NCBI RefSeq assembly: GCF_029266855.1
Contig: NZ_JAQSWB010000001.1
Location: 310,001-374,000 of the forward strand
Source of the DNA: Fluviicola sp.
GTDB taxonomy: Bacteria; Bacteroidota; Bacteroidia; Flavobacteriales_D; Crocinitomicaceae
DNA: 64,000 nucleotides
Direction of reading: 5' to 3'
In this document: positions 19,612 to 28,287 of the stretch, piece after piece
Numbering within the stretch: position 1 is the stretch's first letter
How the letters are laid out: every line of letters begins with the position of its first letter
Position numbers and translations under genes: made by a program
Notes under the pieces: generated by a model
The model's input: only the letters and a program-made list of their open reading frames with translations
The model's database searches: none
Told to the model about the DNA's origin: nothing

Positions 19612-20142
19612 ATGAATTTTGACAACATAGAATATTTGCGGGATGGCAACAAGCGGCAACGGCAAGCGTATTCTGCATTGACGAACCATCAAATTTTGTC
19701 AAAACTCAAGCGTTTTGACCCTATTCTTGTCGGGACAATCCCAATTAACATTGACATAGAGAGCAGCGACCTTGATATTATCTGCTGTTTCGAAGACAAA
19801 CAAGACTTCATTAAAACAATCACTGACAGTTTCGGGAACGAAAAACAAATCACTATCAGGGAGCAACAAAACTCAGAAAGCTTAGCTATTGTTGCCAATT
19901 TTGTTGTGGACGGTTTTGAAATTGAAATTTTCGGACAAAGCATTCCAACAAAACAACAATTTGCCTACAGACATCTGATAATTGAATATAACTTGTTAAA
20001 TCAATACGGTGAGAAATTCAGGCAACAGATTATTGAACTTAAACAGCAGGGACACAAGACAGAACCGGCATTTGGACTAGCACTAGGTCTGAAAGGAGAT
20101 CCATATACCGAACTGCTAAAATTTGAGGGTAATTTCAATTGA
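19612..20142 (+). CDS. DUF4269 protein (nucleotidyltransferase-like)
   Basis: 'QILSKLKRFDPILVGTIPINIDIESSDLDIICCFED'. Confidence 0.8.
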   Translation: MNFDNIEYLRDGNKRQRQAYSALTNHQILSKLKRFDPILVGTIPINIDIESSDLDIICCFEDKQDFIKTITDSFGNEKQITIREQQNSESLAIVANFVVDGFEIEIFGQSIPTKQQFAYRHLIIEYNLLNQYGEKFRQQIIELKQQGHKTEPAFGLALGLKGDPYTELLKFEGNFN

Positions 20143-20181
20143 AGCAGTACAAACTGAAATACAATCAGGCTATCCTGCAAC

Positions 20182-20211
20182 TGCGTCTTTTTAGAATACC
20201 CGACGTCTTAC
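20182..20211 (+). promoter_or_regulatory. putative SigZ-type promoter A (upstream of sigZ)
   Basis: TGCGTCTTTTT-agaatacccgacg(13)-TCTTAC; 28 nt before ATG. Confidence 0.7.
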
Positions 20212-20239
20212 AGTTGGACAAGTAACTTTACATACGGAA

Positions 20240-20788
20240 ATGACGAAAGACATAACAACTATTTGGGCCGAATTTAGCCGGGAATTGAAAGCATTTATTC
20301 AAAATAAAACACGTAATTCTGCTGATACAGACGATATTTTACAAGATGTTTTTATTAAAATCATTCATAACCTGGATAAGGTCAATCAGTCCGAAAACCT
20401 GCGACTTTATTTATACGGTATTGTAAGAAATACGGTTTACGACTATTTTAAGAAGCAAAAAACTGTTTTGGATTCATCCGGTGAGGCGGAAGTGTTTACA
20501 GAAGACGAATCCAGGGACTTAAATACGACAGTTGCAGAATGCTGTATCAAACCCTTTATTGACAAACTTCCTCAACATTATCGCGAAGCCCTGCTCATTT
20601 CAGAAATACAGGATATTTCCCAAAAGGAATTAGCAGAAAAGCTGGGTATTTCTTACTCGGGAGCAAAATCGAGAGTTCAGCGCGGAAAGGAAAAACTCAA
20701 AAAACTGCTCCTGGAATGCTGCTCATACAAGAGCGATGTGTACGGTAACATAATCAACACTGAAAACGACTCCTGCGGGTGCTCTTAA
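20240..20788 (+). CDS. sigZ: SigZ-like ECF RNA polymerase sigma factor with Cys-rich C-terminal tail
   Basis: 'TDDILQDVFIKIIHNL' region 2, 'LPQHYREALLISEIQDISQKELAEKLGISYSGAKSRVQRGKEKLKKLL' region 4; tail 'ECCSYKSDVYGNIINTENDSCGCS'. Confidence 0.88.
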   Translation: MTKDITTIWAEFSRELKAFIQNKTRNSADTDDILQDVFIKIIHNLDKVNQSENLRLYLYGIVRNTVYDYFKKQKTVLDSSGEAEVFTEDESRDLNTTVAECCIKPFIDKLPQHYREALLISEIQDISQKELAEKLGISYSGAKSRVQRGKEKLKKLLLECCSYKSDVYGNIINTENDSCGCS

Positions 20789-20795
20789 ATTTTAT

Positions 20796-20825
20796 TGCGT
20801 CTATTTTATAAAACCAATGTCTTAC
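20796..20825 (+). promoter_or_regulatory. putative SigZ-type promoter B (upstream of 57-aa peptide)
   Basis: TGCGTCTATTT-tataaaaccaatg(13)-TCTTAC; 43 nt before ATG. Confidence 0.7.
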
Positions 20826-20868
20826 GATTACGGTTAATAGTGACCGCAATGTATCAATCGTTTGACAT

Positions 20869-21042
20869 ATGAGAAAAACAGTAATTGTTGCCCTGGCAGC
20901 TATTGGTTCATCTCTTGCTTTATACGCAGGAATGAATCAGCCGCAAGGCAATGCTAAAAAACCTCAGACCGAATGCTGTGACAAAACAGAATGTTGCCCT
21001 GTGGTCAATCCTGAAGAATGTTGCGAATCAGGTTGTGAGTAA
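20869..21042 (+). CDS. 57-aa secreted/membrane Cys-Cys peptide (absent from ORF track)
   Basis: ATG...TAA translates to MRKTVIVALAAIGSSLALYAGMNQPQGNAKKPQTECCDKTECCPVVNPEECCESGCE; signal-peptide-like N-terminus. Confidence 0.8.
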   Translation: MRKTVIVALAAIGSSLALYAGMNQPQGNAKKPQTECCDKTECCPVVNPEECCESGCE

Positions 21043-21049
21043 AGCTGTG

Positions 21050-21078
21050 AAGCGGGTCGAAAGATCCGCTTTTTTTTT
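21050..21078 (+). terminator. terminator with GAAA tetraloop, T-run runs into promoter C
   Basis: aagcgggtc-gaaa-gatccgctt then a T9 run (21070-21078). Confidence 0.88.
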
Positions 21079-21107
21079 GCGTCTTTTTCAGCCACAAACG
21101 GTGATAC
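21078..21107 (+). promoter_or_regulatory. putative SigZ-type promoter C (upstream of flavoprotein-MFS operon)
   Basis: TGCGTCTTTTT-cagccacaaacgg(13)-TGATAC. Confidence 0.65.
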
Positions 21108-21141
21108 TATCAAAGCTGATGAAAATGGAAACCTCCTTTTT

Positions 21142-22512
21142 ATGACAGTACAAATTAGTAAGCTGATAAATACAAAAGCAATGAAGACAAAATCAAATTT
21201 ACCGGTAGCCGTGATCGGTGCAGGCCCCGTAGGAATGGCAGCAGCAGTTCATTTAGCCAAAAGAAACATTCCGTTCATACTTTTTGAAGCCGGAAAAGAT
21301 GTTGGCAGTAGCGTGGCATCATGGGAGCACGTAAACGTATTTTCTCCCTGGAAATATAACGTTGACAAAGTAGCCAAAGAGTTTTTACTGGAAACCGGTT
21401 GGCAAATGCCGGATGAAGACAAAATACACAGTGGACAAGAATTTATCAAGCTGTATTTGAAGCCGCTTGCAAATTTACCACAGTTAAAATCCTTTATTCA
21501 TACACAAAGCAGGGTGATAGCAGTAGGTCGAAAAGCAATGGATAAAATGAAGGATAAAGATCGCTGGAACACACCTTTTCTGCTGCGTGTAGAACAAAGC
21601 GGGACAATAAACAGTATTGAAGCCCGGGCAGTGATAGATACCTCTGGCTCTTGGCTTTCACCCAATCCTGTTGGTTCCGGCGGAATGTTTGCTGCAGGTG
21701 AGATGGAAAATTCGGAATACATCTACTATGGCATTCCCGATGTATTGGGAAAATCCAAAATGCGTTATGCGAACAAAAAAATAGCAGTGGTTGGAGCAGG
21801 ACACTCTGCGATCAACACCATTTTGGAATTGGAAAAATTAAAACAGGAATTCCCGCAAACCGAAATTAATTGGATACTTCGTAAACAAAGCATCAGTGAT
21901 GTATATGGAGGGAAAGAAGACGATGCCTTAGAAGCAAGAGGTGCGTTAGGGATTAAAATAGAAGCATTGGTAAACGAAGAAAGGATCAATGTGTATACAC
22001 CTTTTCAAATTACCGGAATAAAAAGGATAAGCAGTCAATTGTCATTGATTGGCGAGCAGTTTGGTAAGATAGCGCAACTACCAGGAATCGACGAAATTAT
22101 CGCAAACACAGGTTCACGTCCAGATTTTTCATTCCTTAGAGAAATACGCCTGGGCATCAGTCCATCGGTGGAGTCGGTTGAAGTATTGGCTGACCTGATA
22201 GATCCGAACATCCATAGCTGCGGATCAGTGCGGCCACACGGAGAATTGGAATTGCAGCATCCCGAAAAAGATTTCTACATAGCGGGCAGTAAGAGTTATG
22301 GAAGAGCACCGACATTTTTAATGGCTACAGGCTACGAACAGGTCCGTTCGATTGCAGCTGCACTTGCAGGAGATATCGAGGCTGCAAGGATAGTAGAACT
22401 GGACTTGCCCGAAACAGGTGTGTGTAATACAGGTAAAGGAGGAACTCAAAATACGTGCTGTAGTGTAAGCAATGATTCACAAGCTGAGGAAACTGCCGCC
22501 TGTTGTGGATAA
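21142..22512 (+). CDS. FAD/NAD(P)-dependent flavoprotein oxidoreductase (CzcO-like) with Cys-Cys tail
   Basis: 'VAVIGAGPVGMAAAVHLAKRNIPFILFE' and 'KIAVVGAGHSAINTILELEKL' dinucleotide folds; tail 'GVCNTGKGGTQNTCCSVSNDSQAEETAACCG'; alternative start 21184. Confidence 0.85.
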   Translation: MTVQISKLINTKAMKTKSNLPVAVIGAGPVGMAAAVHLAKRNIPFILFEAGKDVGSSVASWEHVNVFSPWKYNVDKVAKEFLLETGWQMPDEDKIHSGQEFIKLYLKPLANLPQLKSFIHTQSRVIAVGRKAMDKMKDKDRWNTPFLLRVEQSGTINSIEARAVIDTSGSWLSPNPVGSGGMFAAGEMENSEYIYYGIPDVLGKSKMRYANKKIAVVGAGHSAINTILELEKLKQEFPQTEINWILRKQSISDVYGGKEDDALEARGALGIKIEALVNEERINVYTPFQITGIKRISSQLSLIGEQFGKIAQLPGIDEIIANTGSRPDFSFLREIRLGISPSVESVEVLADLIDPNIHSCGSVRPHGELELQHPEKDFYIAGSKSYGRAPTFLMATGYEQVRSIAAALAGDIEAARIVELDLPETGVCNTGKGGTQNTCCSVSNDSQAEETAACCG

Positions 22513-23620
22513 CCGGCAGACAGTTTTCCGGAATGTATTTCTCTCAGCTGCTATCCTTGCGATTGCCAATATGGGGGATGCATTTTTGTATGCGTGGCTG
22601 CCGACACATTTTCAGGAAGCAGGAATCACACCGTTTGCAGTTGGTGCTGTTCTATCTGTGAACCGGCTTACCCGGTTGTTTATGAATGCCCGGGTAGCCA
22701 GGTTTTTGAGCAGCAGAGGAATCAAAATGGCGACATTTACCGCGGTCATAGCTGCATCATTCGCTACTTTTTCCTACGGCTGGATGAGTGCCATACCACT
22801 TTGGATTTTGACACGGGTATTATGGGGGATTTGCTTTTCTACGTTAAGATTGGGAAGTACGCTTTATGCCCTGGAATATCCAAAAAGAGGAATGGCTCTG
22901 GGTTTGAGCAGGGGGCTAATTGAATTGGGACCTGTGGTCGCTCTTGTGGTTGGCCCCTTATTACTTGAATCTTTCGGACGGGGAATTACTTTTTTTGTTT
23001 TTGGTTTAGTGGGTTTAGCTGGTGGAACAATGGTCTTGTTTTTATCCGACATCAAAACCAGGGCCGTTACAAAGAAGGAATTGAAACTTTCTTCCCCTTC
23101 GCCATTCAACCTGCTAACACTTTCTAATGCATTTATTACAGAAGGTGTTTTAGTGGTTCTTGTAGGAAAGATTACGCACAATAGAGTTTTTCTCTCGTGG
23201 GAAGGCTTGGTCCTTACCGGTTTTTTATTGAGCTATCGCAGAATTTCTTTCGTGATCTTTTCGCCGCTGGCAGGTTGGTTGGCAGATAAATGGGGATTTC
23301 AAAAACTATTTTTTAATATTAGTATTTTAACCTCTGTTTCTCTTGTCCTGATCCTCTTTGGAGCAGATGTAATAGGAATCGTTGTAGCATTTACATTTAG
23401 CGCGATGAATGCTTCGATATGCACAGGAGGAGCAATAAGTGCGAATAACCTGCTGATTAAAGAAATTTCTGATAACGCAACATGGAGAGACATCGGTACA
23501 GCTGCAGGAGCTTTTGCGGGAGCAGCATTACTATCAGTTTCTGATTTACAACCTTATTTCATTGCCTTGTTCCTGGTGTATGCTGTTTCGCTTATCCGTT
23601 ATTATTACAAAACGAAATAA
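22472..23620 (+). CDS. MFS transporter
   Basis: About 12 hydrophobic segments, 'AGWLADKWGFQKLF'; overlaps flavoprotein by 41 nt (alternative GTG start at 22505). Confidence 0.85.
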   Translation: MIHKLRKLPPVVDNRQTVFRNVFLSAAILAIANMGDAFLYAWLPTHFQEAGITPFAVGAVLSVNRLTRLFMNARVARFLSSRGIKMATFTAVIAASFATFSYGWMSAIPLWILTRVLWGICFSTLRLGSTLYALEYPKRGMALGLSRGLIELGPVVALVVGPLLLESFGRGITFFVFGLVGLAGGTMVLFLSDIKTRAVTKKELKLSSPSPFNLLTLSNAFITEGVLVVLVGKITHNRVFLSWEGLVLTGFLLSYRRISFVIFSPLAGWLADKWGFQKLFFNISILTSVSLVLILFGADVIGIVVAFTFSAMNASICTGGAISANNLLIKEISDNATWRDIGTAAGAFAGAALLSVSDLQPYFIALFLVYAVSLIRYYYKTK

Positions 23621-23623
23621 AGC

Positions 23624-23653
23624 TGCGTCTTTTTCTCACTTTAGCTATCATAC
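23624..23653 (+). promoter_or_regulatory. putative SigZ-type promoter D (upstream of 69-aa peptide)
   Basis: TGCGTCTTTTT-ctcactttagcta(13)-TCATAC; 24 nt before ATG. Confidence 0.7.
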
Positions 23654-23677
23654 ATACAAACAGTAAATCAAATTAAC

Positions 23678-23887
23678 ATGGAAACACAAACAATTCAGAT
23701 CCTGGAAAAATCAAAAATTACGAAACCCGTAAAAAGTGAAAATGCAACAACAGCTTGCTGTGGTGGGACACCTGTGAACAATGAAAATGCGTGCTGTAAA
23801 CTGGACGAAGAAAAAAAAGCCGAAGGTGAAAGCGGTTGTGGCTGTAATACCCCGGCGATGGAAAAGGAAAGTTCAAATTGCTGTTGA
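23678..23887 (+). CDS. 69-aa Cys-Cys rich cytosolic peptide
   Basis: METQTIQILEKSKITKPVKSENATTACCGGTPVNNENACCKLDEEKKAEGESGCGCNTPAMEKESSNCC. Confidence 0.8.
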   Translation: METQTIQILEKSKITKPVKSENATTACCGGTPVNNENACCKLDEEKKAEGESGCGCNTPAMEKESSNCC

Positions 23888-23906
23888 ATAGAATGGCCCG
23901 GTTTAG

Positions 23907-23941
23907 AAAAGCGATTTGTCCCGTCATGGCAGATCGCTTTT
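23907..23941 (+). terminator. terminator hairpin, GCGATYTG family
   Basis: aaaagcgatttg ... cagatcgctttt. Confidence 0.75.
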
Positions 23942-24087
23942 GGTTTTGAGTTGTTGCGGGAGAGATGTGGTGTTAAAAGTAATGCGTAATATTAGCACGG
24001 AAAAAGAGCAGAAAAAACTCAAGCTGCTTTTCAGAAACTTCACATGGCAGCTAAGGTAGTTGCAATGGTGAATGACTGGTTCTGCAT

Positions 24088-25623
24088 ATGACATACTATT
24101 CACTCATGAACAGACAGACTAAACTAATTATTCTCGTATTCTGCATTATCAAACTGACACTTCATTTAATAGCAGATAGTCATTCGGGCTTTCAAGGCGA
24201 CGAATTATTGCACATTGAAACAGGAAAGCATTTGGCATTCGGATATATGGAATTCCCGCCATTGATTGGACTTCTTGCATTTATCCAAAACTTATTTGCA
24301 GGCAATTCCGTGTATTTGCATCATGTCTTTTCACACCTGGCAAGTTTGTTAATCATCATTTATGCTGCCAAAATAACCATTGAATTGGGCGGCAAGAAAG
24401 CCGCAGTTATTCTCGTTCTGCTCGCTATAATCATAGCACCGGGTTTTGGTCGCTCCCAACAACTATTTCAACCTGTTGTATTTAGTCAATTATTTTGGCT
24501 GCTGGGTTTTTATCAGCTGATGCGATTTGTTAAATATCTTGACAAGAAAAGTTTATGGTACCTGACATTATTTGCTGTTCTTGGCATTTCTGTTAAATAC
24601 GACGCTGTTTTTTTTCTGTTCGGTTTGTCCTCGCTGCTCCTTTTTAAAGAAACACGACAAGCATTGATCCAACATCGCTTTTGGCAAAATATACTCGTGG
24701 CTATTATAGTTGTATTACCAAACCTGATTTGGCAGTATTCAAACGACTATCCCGTATTGCAAATGTTTAGCCGGCTATATGAAAAGCATTTAGATCAGCT
24801 TTCCCGTATTGAAACCCTCGTAAATCTCCTCATCAGTGTGAACCCATTAATGACACTATTAATAATTATTCCTGCATTCATTTACTTTTTCAAAAGGGCG
24901 AATCAGAAAAACCTTCCGTTAACGGTATCGATACTGCTTTCTGCTGTTTTTTTATCCTTGAGTAATGGCAAAGCTTATTATTTCTATCCTATTATCTTGA
25001 CAATTTTGCCATTTGGTGCTTTATTTTGGGAGCAAATGGTTTTTTCAAAGAAAAGATGGCTGAGATATCCTGTTGCTTTTTTATTGGTAGCGGGTATAAT
25101 ACTCATTCCATTCGGCATGCCTGTTTACTCTTTTGATAAATACCTGGATAGAGTGTATAAGTATGAGGAGAAAGAGATAGAAGGAGGTAAGTATGCAGTA
25201 AGATATGACGAATATTACACCAAAGAAAAATGGGAGAAAACCATGCAGCTTTTGAAAACCGTCTGCGACAGTTTGCCGGAAAAAGAAAAAGAACATACCT
25301 TGATATGGGGAAAACACTATGGACAGGCAGGAGCAGTAAACCTGATCGGTAAGGATTATCATTTGCCAAAGGCGTTTTCTTATCACGGAAGTTTTTACAC
25401 CTGGACACCGAATGGTGAAATGCCAAATACGGTTATTGCTTTAAGTTACAGAGTTGGCGACTTTTTTAATCCTTATTTTGGAGAAGTAATTTTGCTTAGA
25501 GAAATTTACAATCCGTATGCAGATACTGAAGAAGAACTTTATCAAAGAATATATCTTTGTAAGAAACCAAGACAAAACTTTACCGAAATGAAAGAATTGT
25601 TTAGACACCGAATTTTTGAATAG
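24088..25623 (+). CDS. ArnT/GT39-like membrane glycosyltransferase
   Basis: 'SHSGFQGDELLHIETGKHLAFGYMEFPPLIGLLAFI' N-terminal motif, multiple TM segments. Confidence 0.82.
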   Translation: MTYYSLMNRQTKLIILVFCIIKLTLHLIADSHSGFQGDELLHIETGKHLAFGYMEFPPLIGLLAFIQNLFAGNSVYLHHVFSHLASLLIIIYAAKITIELGGKKAAVILVLLAIIIAPGFGRSQQLFQPVVFSQLFWLLGFYQLMRFVKYLDKKSLWYLTLFAVLGISVKYDAVFFLFGLSSLLLFKETRQALIQHRFWQNILVAIIVVLPNLIWQYSNDYPVLQMFSRLYEKHLDQLSRIETLVNLLISVNPLMTLLIIIPAFIYFFKRANQKNLPLTVSILLSAVFLSLSNGKAYYFYPIILTILPFGALFWEQMVFSKKRWLRYPVAFLLVAGIILIPFGMPVYSFDKYLDRVYKYEEKEIEGGKYAVRYDEYYTKEKWEKTMQLLKTVCDSLPEKEKEHTLIWGKHYGQAGAVNLIGKDYHLPKAFSYHGSFYTWTPNGEMPNTVIALSYRVGDFFNPYFGEVILLREIYNPYADTEEELYQRIYLCKKPRQNFTEMKELFRHRIFE

Positions 25624-25663
25624 CTTAAAGATTATACCGTATAAAACCGCGAACTGAAGCAAT

Positions 25664-26053
25664 ATGAACAAAATTGACCCGATAATAGCAGTAAAGGATG
25701 TAAATCTTAGCGCAGCATGGTATCAATCAGTATTCGAATGTAAAAGAAAACACGGCGGATCTGATTTTGCGGTGCTTGAAGATGAAAATAATGAGATCCT
25801 CATTTGCCTGCATAAATGGGGTGAACACGCACATCCGACAATGGTGAATCCAACGATCACAGCAGGAAACGGATTGATTTTGTATTATAAAACAGACAAT
25901 TTGGTAGCAATACGACAAAACATTGAAAAAATGCGCTACCCGGTTGAAGAAGAGATTCACTTAAACCCCAATTCAATGAAAAAGGAATTTTCACTGCGGG
26001 ACTTAGACGGTTACTACTGGACAATAAGCGAATATCATACCTATGAGGGATAA
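25664..26053 (+). CDS. VOC (glyoxalase/bleomycin-resistance) protein
   Basis: 'IDPIIAVKDVNLSAAWYQSVFECK...KKEFSLRDLDGYYWTISEY'. Confidence 0.88.
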   Translation: MNKIDPIIAVKDVNLSAAWYQSVFECKRKHGGSDFAVLEDENNEILICLHKWGEHAHPTMVNPTITAGNGLILYYKTDNLVAIRQNIEKMRYPVEEEIHLNPNSMKKEFSLRDLDGYYWTISEYHTYEG

Positions 26054-26078
26054 AACTGAATTTAAATAAACTTATAAA

Positions 26079-26621
26079 ATGAGAATAGGTTTAGTCAGGC
26101 ATTTTAAGGTAAATCACCCTTTTCCTGAAAAGAGATTGCTTACCAAATCAGACGTCATTAGCTGGTTTGCCGATTATGACAGCACACCTGACATCGAATA
26201 TAAAAAGGTTGATCTGTCAAACATACAATGGAAATACTGTTATTCAAGTCCGATGCTCAGAGCAGTCAACACGGCAAATCATATTTTTGAAGGTCAAATC
26301 ACAGAAATTCCGGAACTCAAAGAATTGGATATTCTACATCGTTTATCCGACAAGTGGAAATTGCCATTTCTGGCCTGGGGGCTCATTGTCCGTATGAAAT
26401 CATTTTCCTCTAACAAGGATACGGCTGCATTTAAAAATGAAATTATTGCTTTCGTGGACAAGATAATTGCAGGGAATGAAAGTGATGTGCTGATAGTCAG
26501 CCATTGGTTTGTCATGCGGGTTATAAGACAGGAACTAATTAAAAGAAGATTTACCGGCAAAAGTTTTAAATCCAATGAATATGGGACACTGTATGTTTTT
26601 GAACGTTCGGATAAATTATAA
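26079..26621 (+). CDS. histidine phosphatase family protein
   Basis: 'MRIGLVRHFKV', 'YCYSSPMLRAVNTANHI', 'DVLIVSHWFVMRVI'. Confidence 0.82.
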   Translation: MRIGLVRHFKVNHPFPEKRLLTKSDVISWFADYDSTPDIEYKKVDLSNIQWKYCYSSPMLRAVNTANHIFEGQITEIPELKELDILHRLSDKWKLPFLAWGLIVRMKSFSSNKDTAAFKNEIIAFVDKIIAGNESDVLIVSHWFVMRVIRQELIKRRFTGKSFKSNEYGTLYVFERSDKL

Positions 26622-26789
26622 AAAGTCAGGCGGCTTTTATAAGTGTGATGGTTCTCAGCAGCAGCAATATACTCATTTGATTAGAAATGCTGTAATTTAG
26701 GATCTAATGAGTTTCCTTAAAGTTGTTTTCAACGTAAAGACCTTAATTACAGGAAAAAGTTACAGGATCCAACACTCAATTAAACGCAA

Positions 26790-27200
26790 TTGTTAAAGCA
26801 CAATGACATGTCATTTTATCAAGAGGAAATAACCCGAATAAAGAAAATTTGTTTCTCAAACGAGAGACAATTAGCTGCTGTTGTGAAAACAAAACAGTAT
26901 ATAGACAACAATCTGGACAAAGAAGTGAACTTAATTTTATTGTCAAATATTGGCTTTGCTTCGAAGTTCCATCTCCTTCGACTGTTTAAAAAATATTATG
27001 GAATGACACCAAAACAATATTTGACGGATAAACGAATTGAAGAATCAATACGGAATATAAAAAGTGGAATGACCATCGCTGAAACTTGTTTTTCTGTAGG
27101 TTTTGAGTGTCCAAGCTCATTCAGTACCTTATTTAAAAGCAAAACAGGGTTTTCACCAAGCGAATTTCAAAAAAGAGCAACTTTCACAAAGTCTTTCTAA
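26790..27200 (+). CDS. AraC-family HTH regulator
   Basis: 'LLSNIGFASKFHLLRLFKKYYGMTPKQYLTDKRI...CFSVGFECPSSFSTLFKSKTGFSPSEFQ'; start may be the ATG at 26805. Confidence 0.88.
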   Translation: MLKHNDMSFYQEEITRIKKICFSNERQLAAVVKTKQYIDNNLDKEVNLILLSNIGFASKFHLLRLFKKYYGMTPKQYLTDKRIEESIRNIKSGMTIAETCFSVGFECPSSFSTLFKSKTGFSPSEFQKRATFTKSF

Positions 27201-27244
27201 TTCAAGTTTCGAAACTTTACACCCTAATCTTAAATGTAAAAAAA

Positions 27245-27640
27245 ATGAGAGTAAAAGTAATTAGTGTACCGGTTCGGGATCAAGAAAAAGCGTTGCAGTT
27301 CTACACTCAGAAATTGGGCTTTGTAAAGAAGTTTGACGTGCCATTAGGTGAAGGCAACAGGTGGCTGACAGTTGTTAGTAAAGAAGAACCGGAAGGAACC
27401 GAAATTCTATTGGAACCCTCGCCAAACCATTTACAGGAAGCTAAAACCTATCAACAAGCACTTTTTGACAAAGGAATTCCATACACTCAATTCAATGTTG
27501 ACAACACACAACAGGAGTATGAAAGACTTGTAAAACTTGGTGTGGAATTTAGCGTTAAGCCGACCGAAATGGGGACAGTGAAAATTGCGGTATTCAACGA
27601 CACTTGTGGCAATAATATTCAAATTGTTGAAATGCTTTGA
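27245..27640 (+). CDS. VOC family protein
   Basis: 'VISVPVRDQEKALQFYTQKLGF...NDTCGNNIQIVEM'. Confidence 0.9.
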   Translation: MRVKVISVPVRDQEKALQFYTQKLGFVKKFDVPLGEGNRWLTVVSKEEPEGTEILLEPSPNHLQEAKTYQQALFDKGIPYTQFNVDNTQQEYERLVKLGVEFSVKPTEMGTVKIAVFNDTCGNNIQIVEML

Positions 27641-27883
27641 TAAAGGTTGTTTCGATTTGTATAACAGCAAGTCACCAAAGTTCGGGCAGCGTGTAAAACT
27701 CAATTTTAGTTATATTTACCAGTAAGGCCGCTGCCATTACAAAAACCTTAGACCATTATTACAAACATTCAGAACTGAGTAAAGATTGTCTCATCGATTA
27801 ACGACAATATTTGTGGTCATGACGTTATTCCAAAGCACAACAGGCAATTATTAAAAAATAAGCATGAAAGAAAACCCAATAAT

Positions 27884-28171
27884 ATGTTTATAGTTTCATT
27901 ATCATACAAAAAAGACATTAACGAGGTAGAAAAATTTATTGAACCGCATATGCAATTTTTAATTAAACTGTATGAAGACAAAAAAATAATTTTTTCCGGC
28001 AGAAAAAACCCAAGAACAGGTGGTGTGATTTTATTTCGTAATGTGGAGAAGGAGGCATTGACTAACATACTCAAACAGGATCCGTTTTATCAAAATGAAG
28101 TTGCTGATTATGACATAACAGAAGTAATTCCGACTAAATATGATGAAGACTTTGCTTGTTTCATTGAATAA
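27884..28171 (+). CDS. YciI family protein
   Basis: 'FIVSLSYKKDINEVEKFIEPHMQFLIKLYEDKKIIFSGRKNPRTGGVILF'. Confidence 0.85.
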   Translation: MFIVSLSYKKDINEVEKFIEPHMQFLIKLYEDKKIIFSGRKNPRTGGVILFRNVEKEALTNILKQDPFYQNEVADYDITEVIPTKYDEDFACFIE

Positions 28172-28287
28172 GGGAACACAAGCCGGCAACACTGCTGGTA
28201 ACAGTGGTTTGAAAAAAGACAGGTTGATATCCTTCGCAGAAACACTTGCGCTAAAAACACAACAGACGATTAAATACATATAAAACA

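Noticed and set aside
20951-21145. 64-aa + ORF between sigZ and the flavoprotein
   Set aside because: Overlaps the better-supported 57-aa CC peptide in another frame and spans a terminator and promoter C
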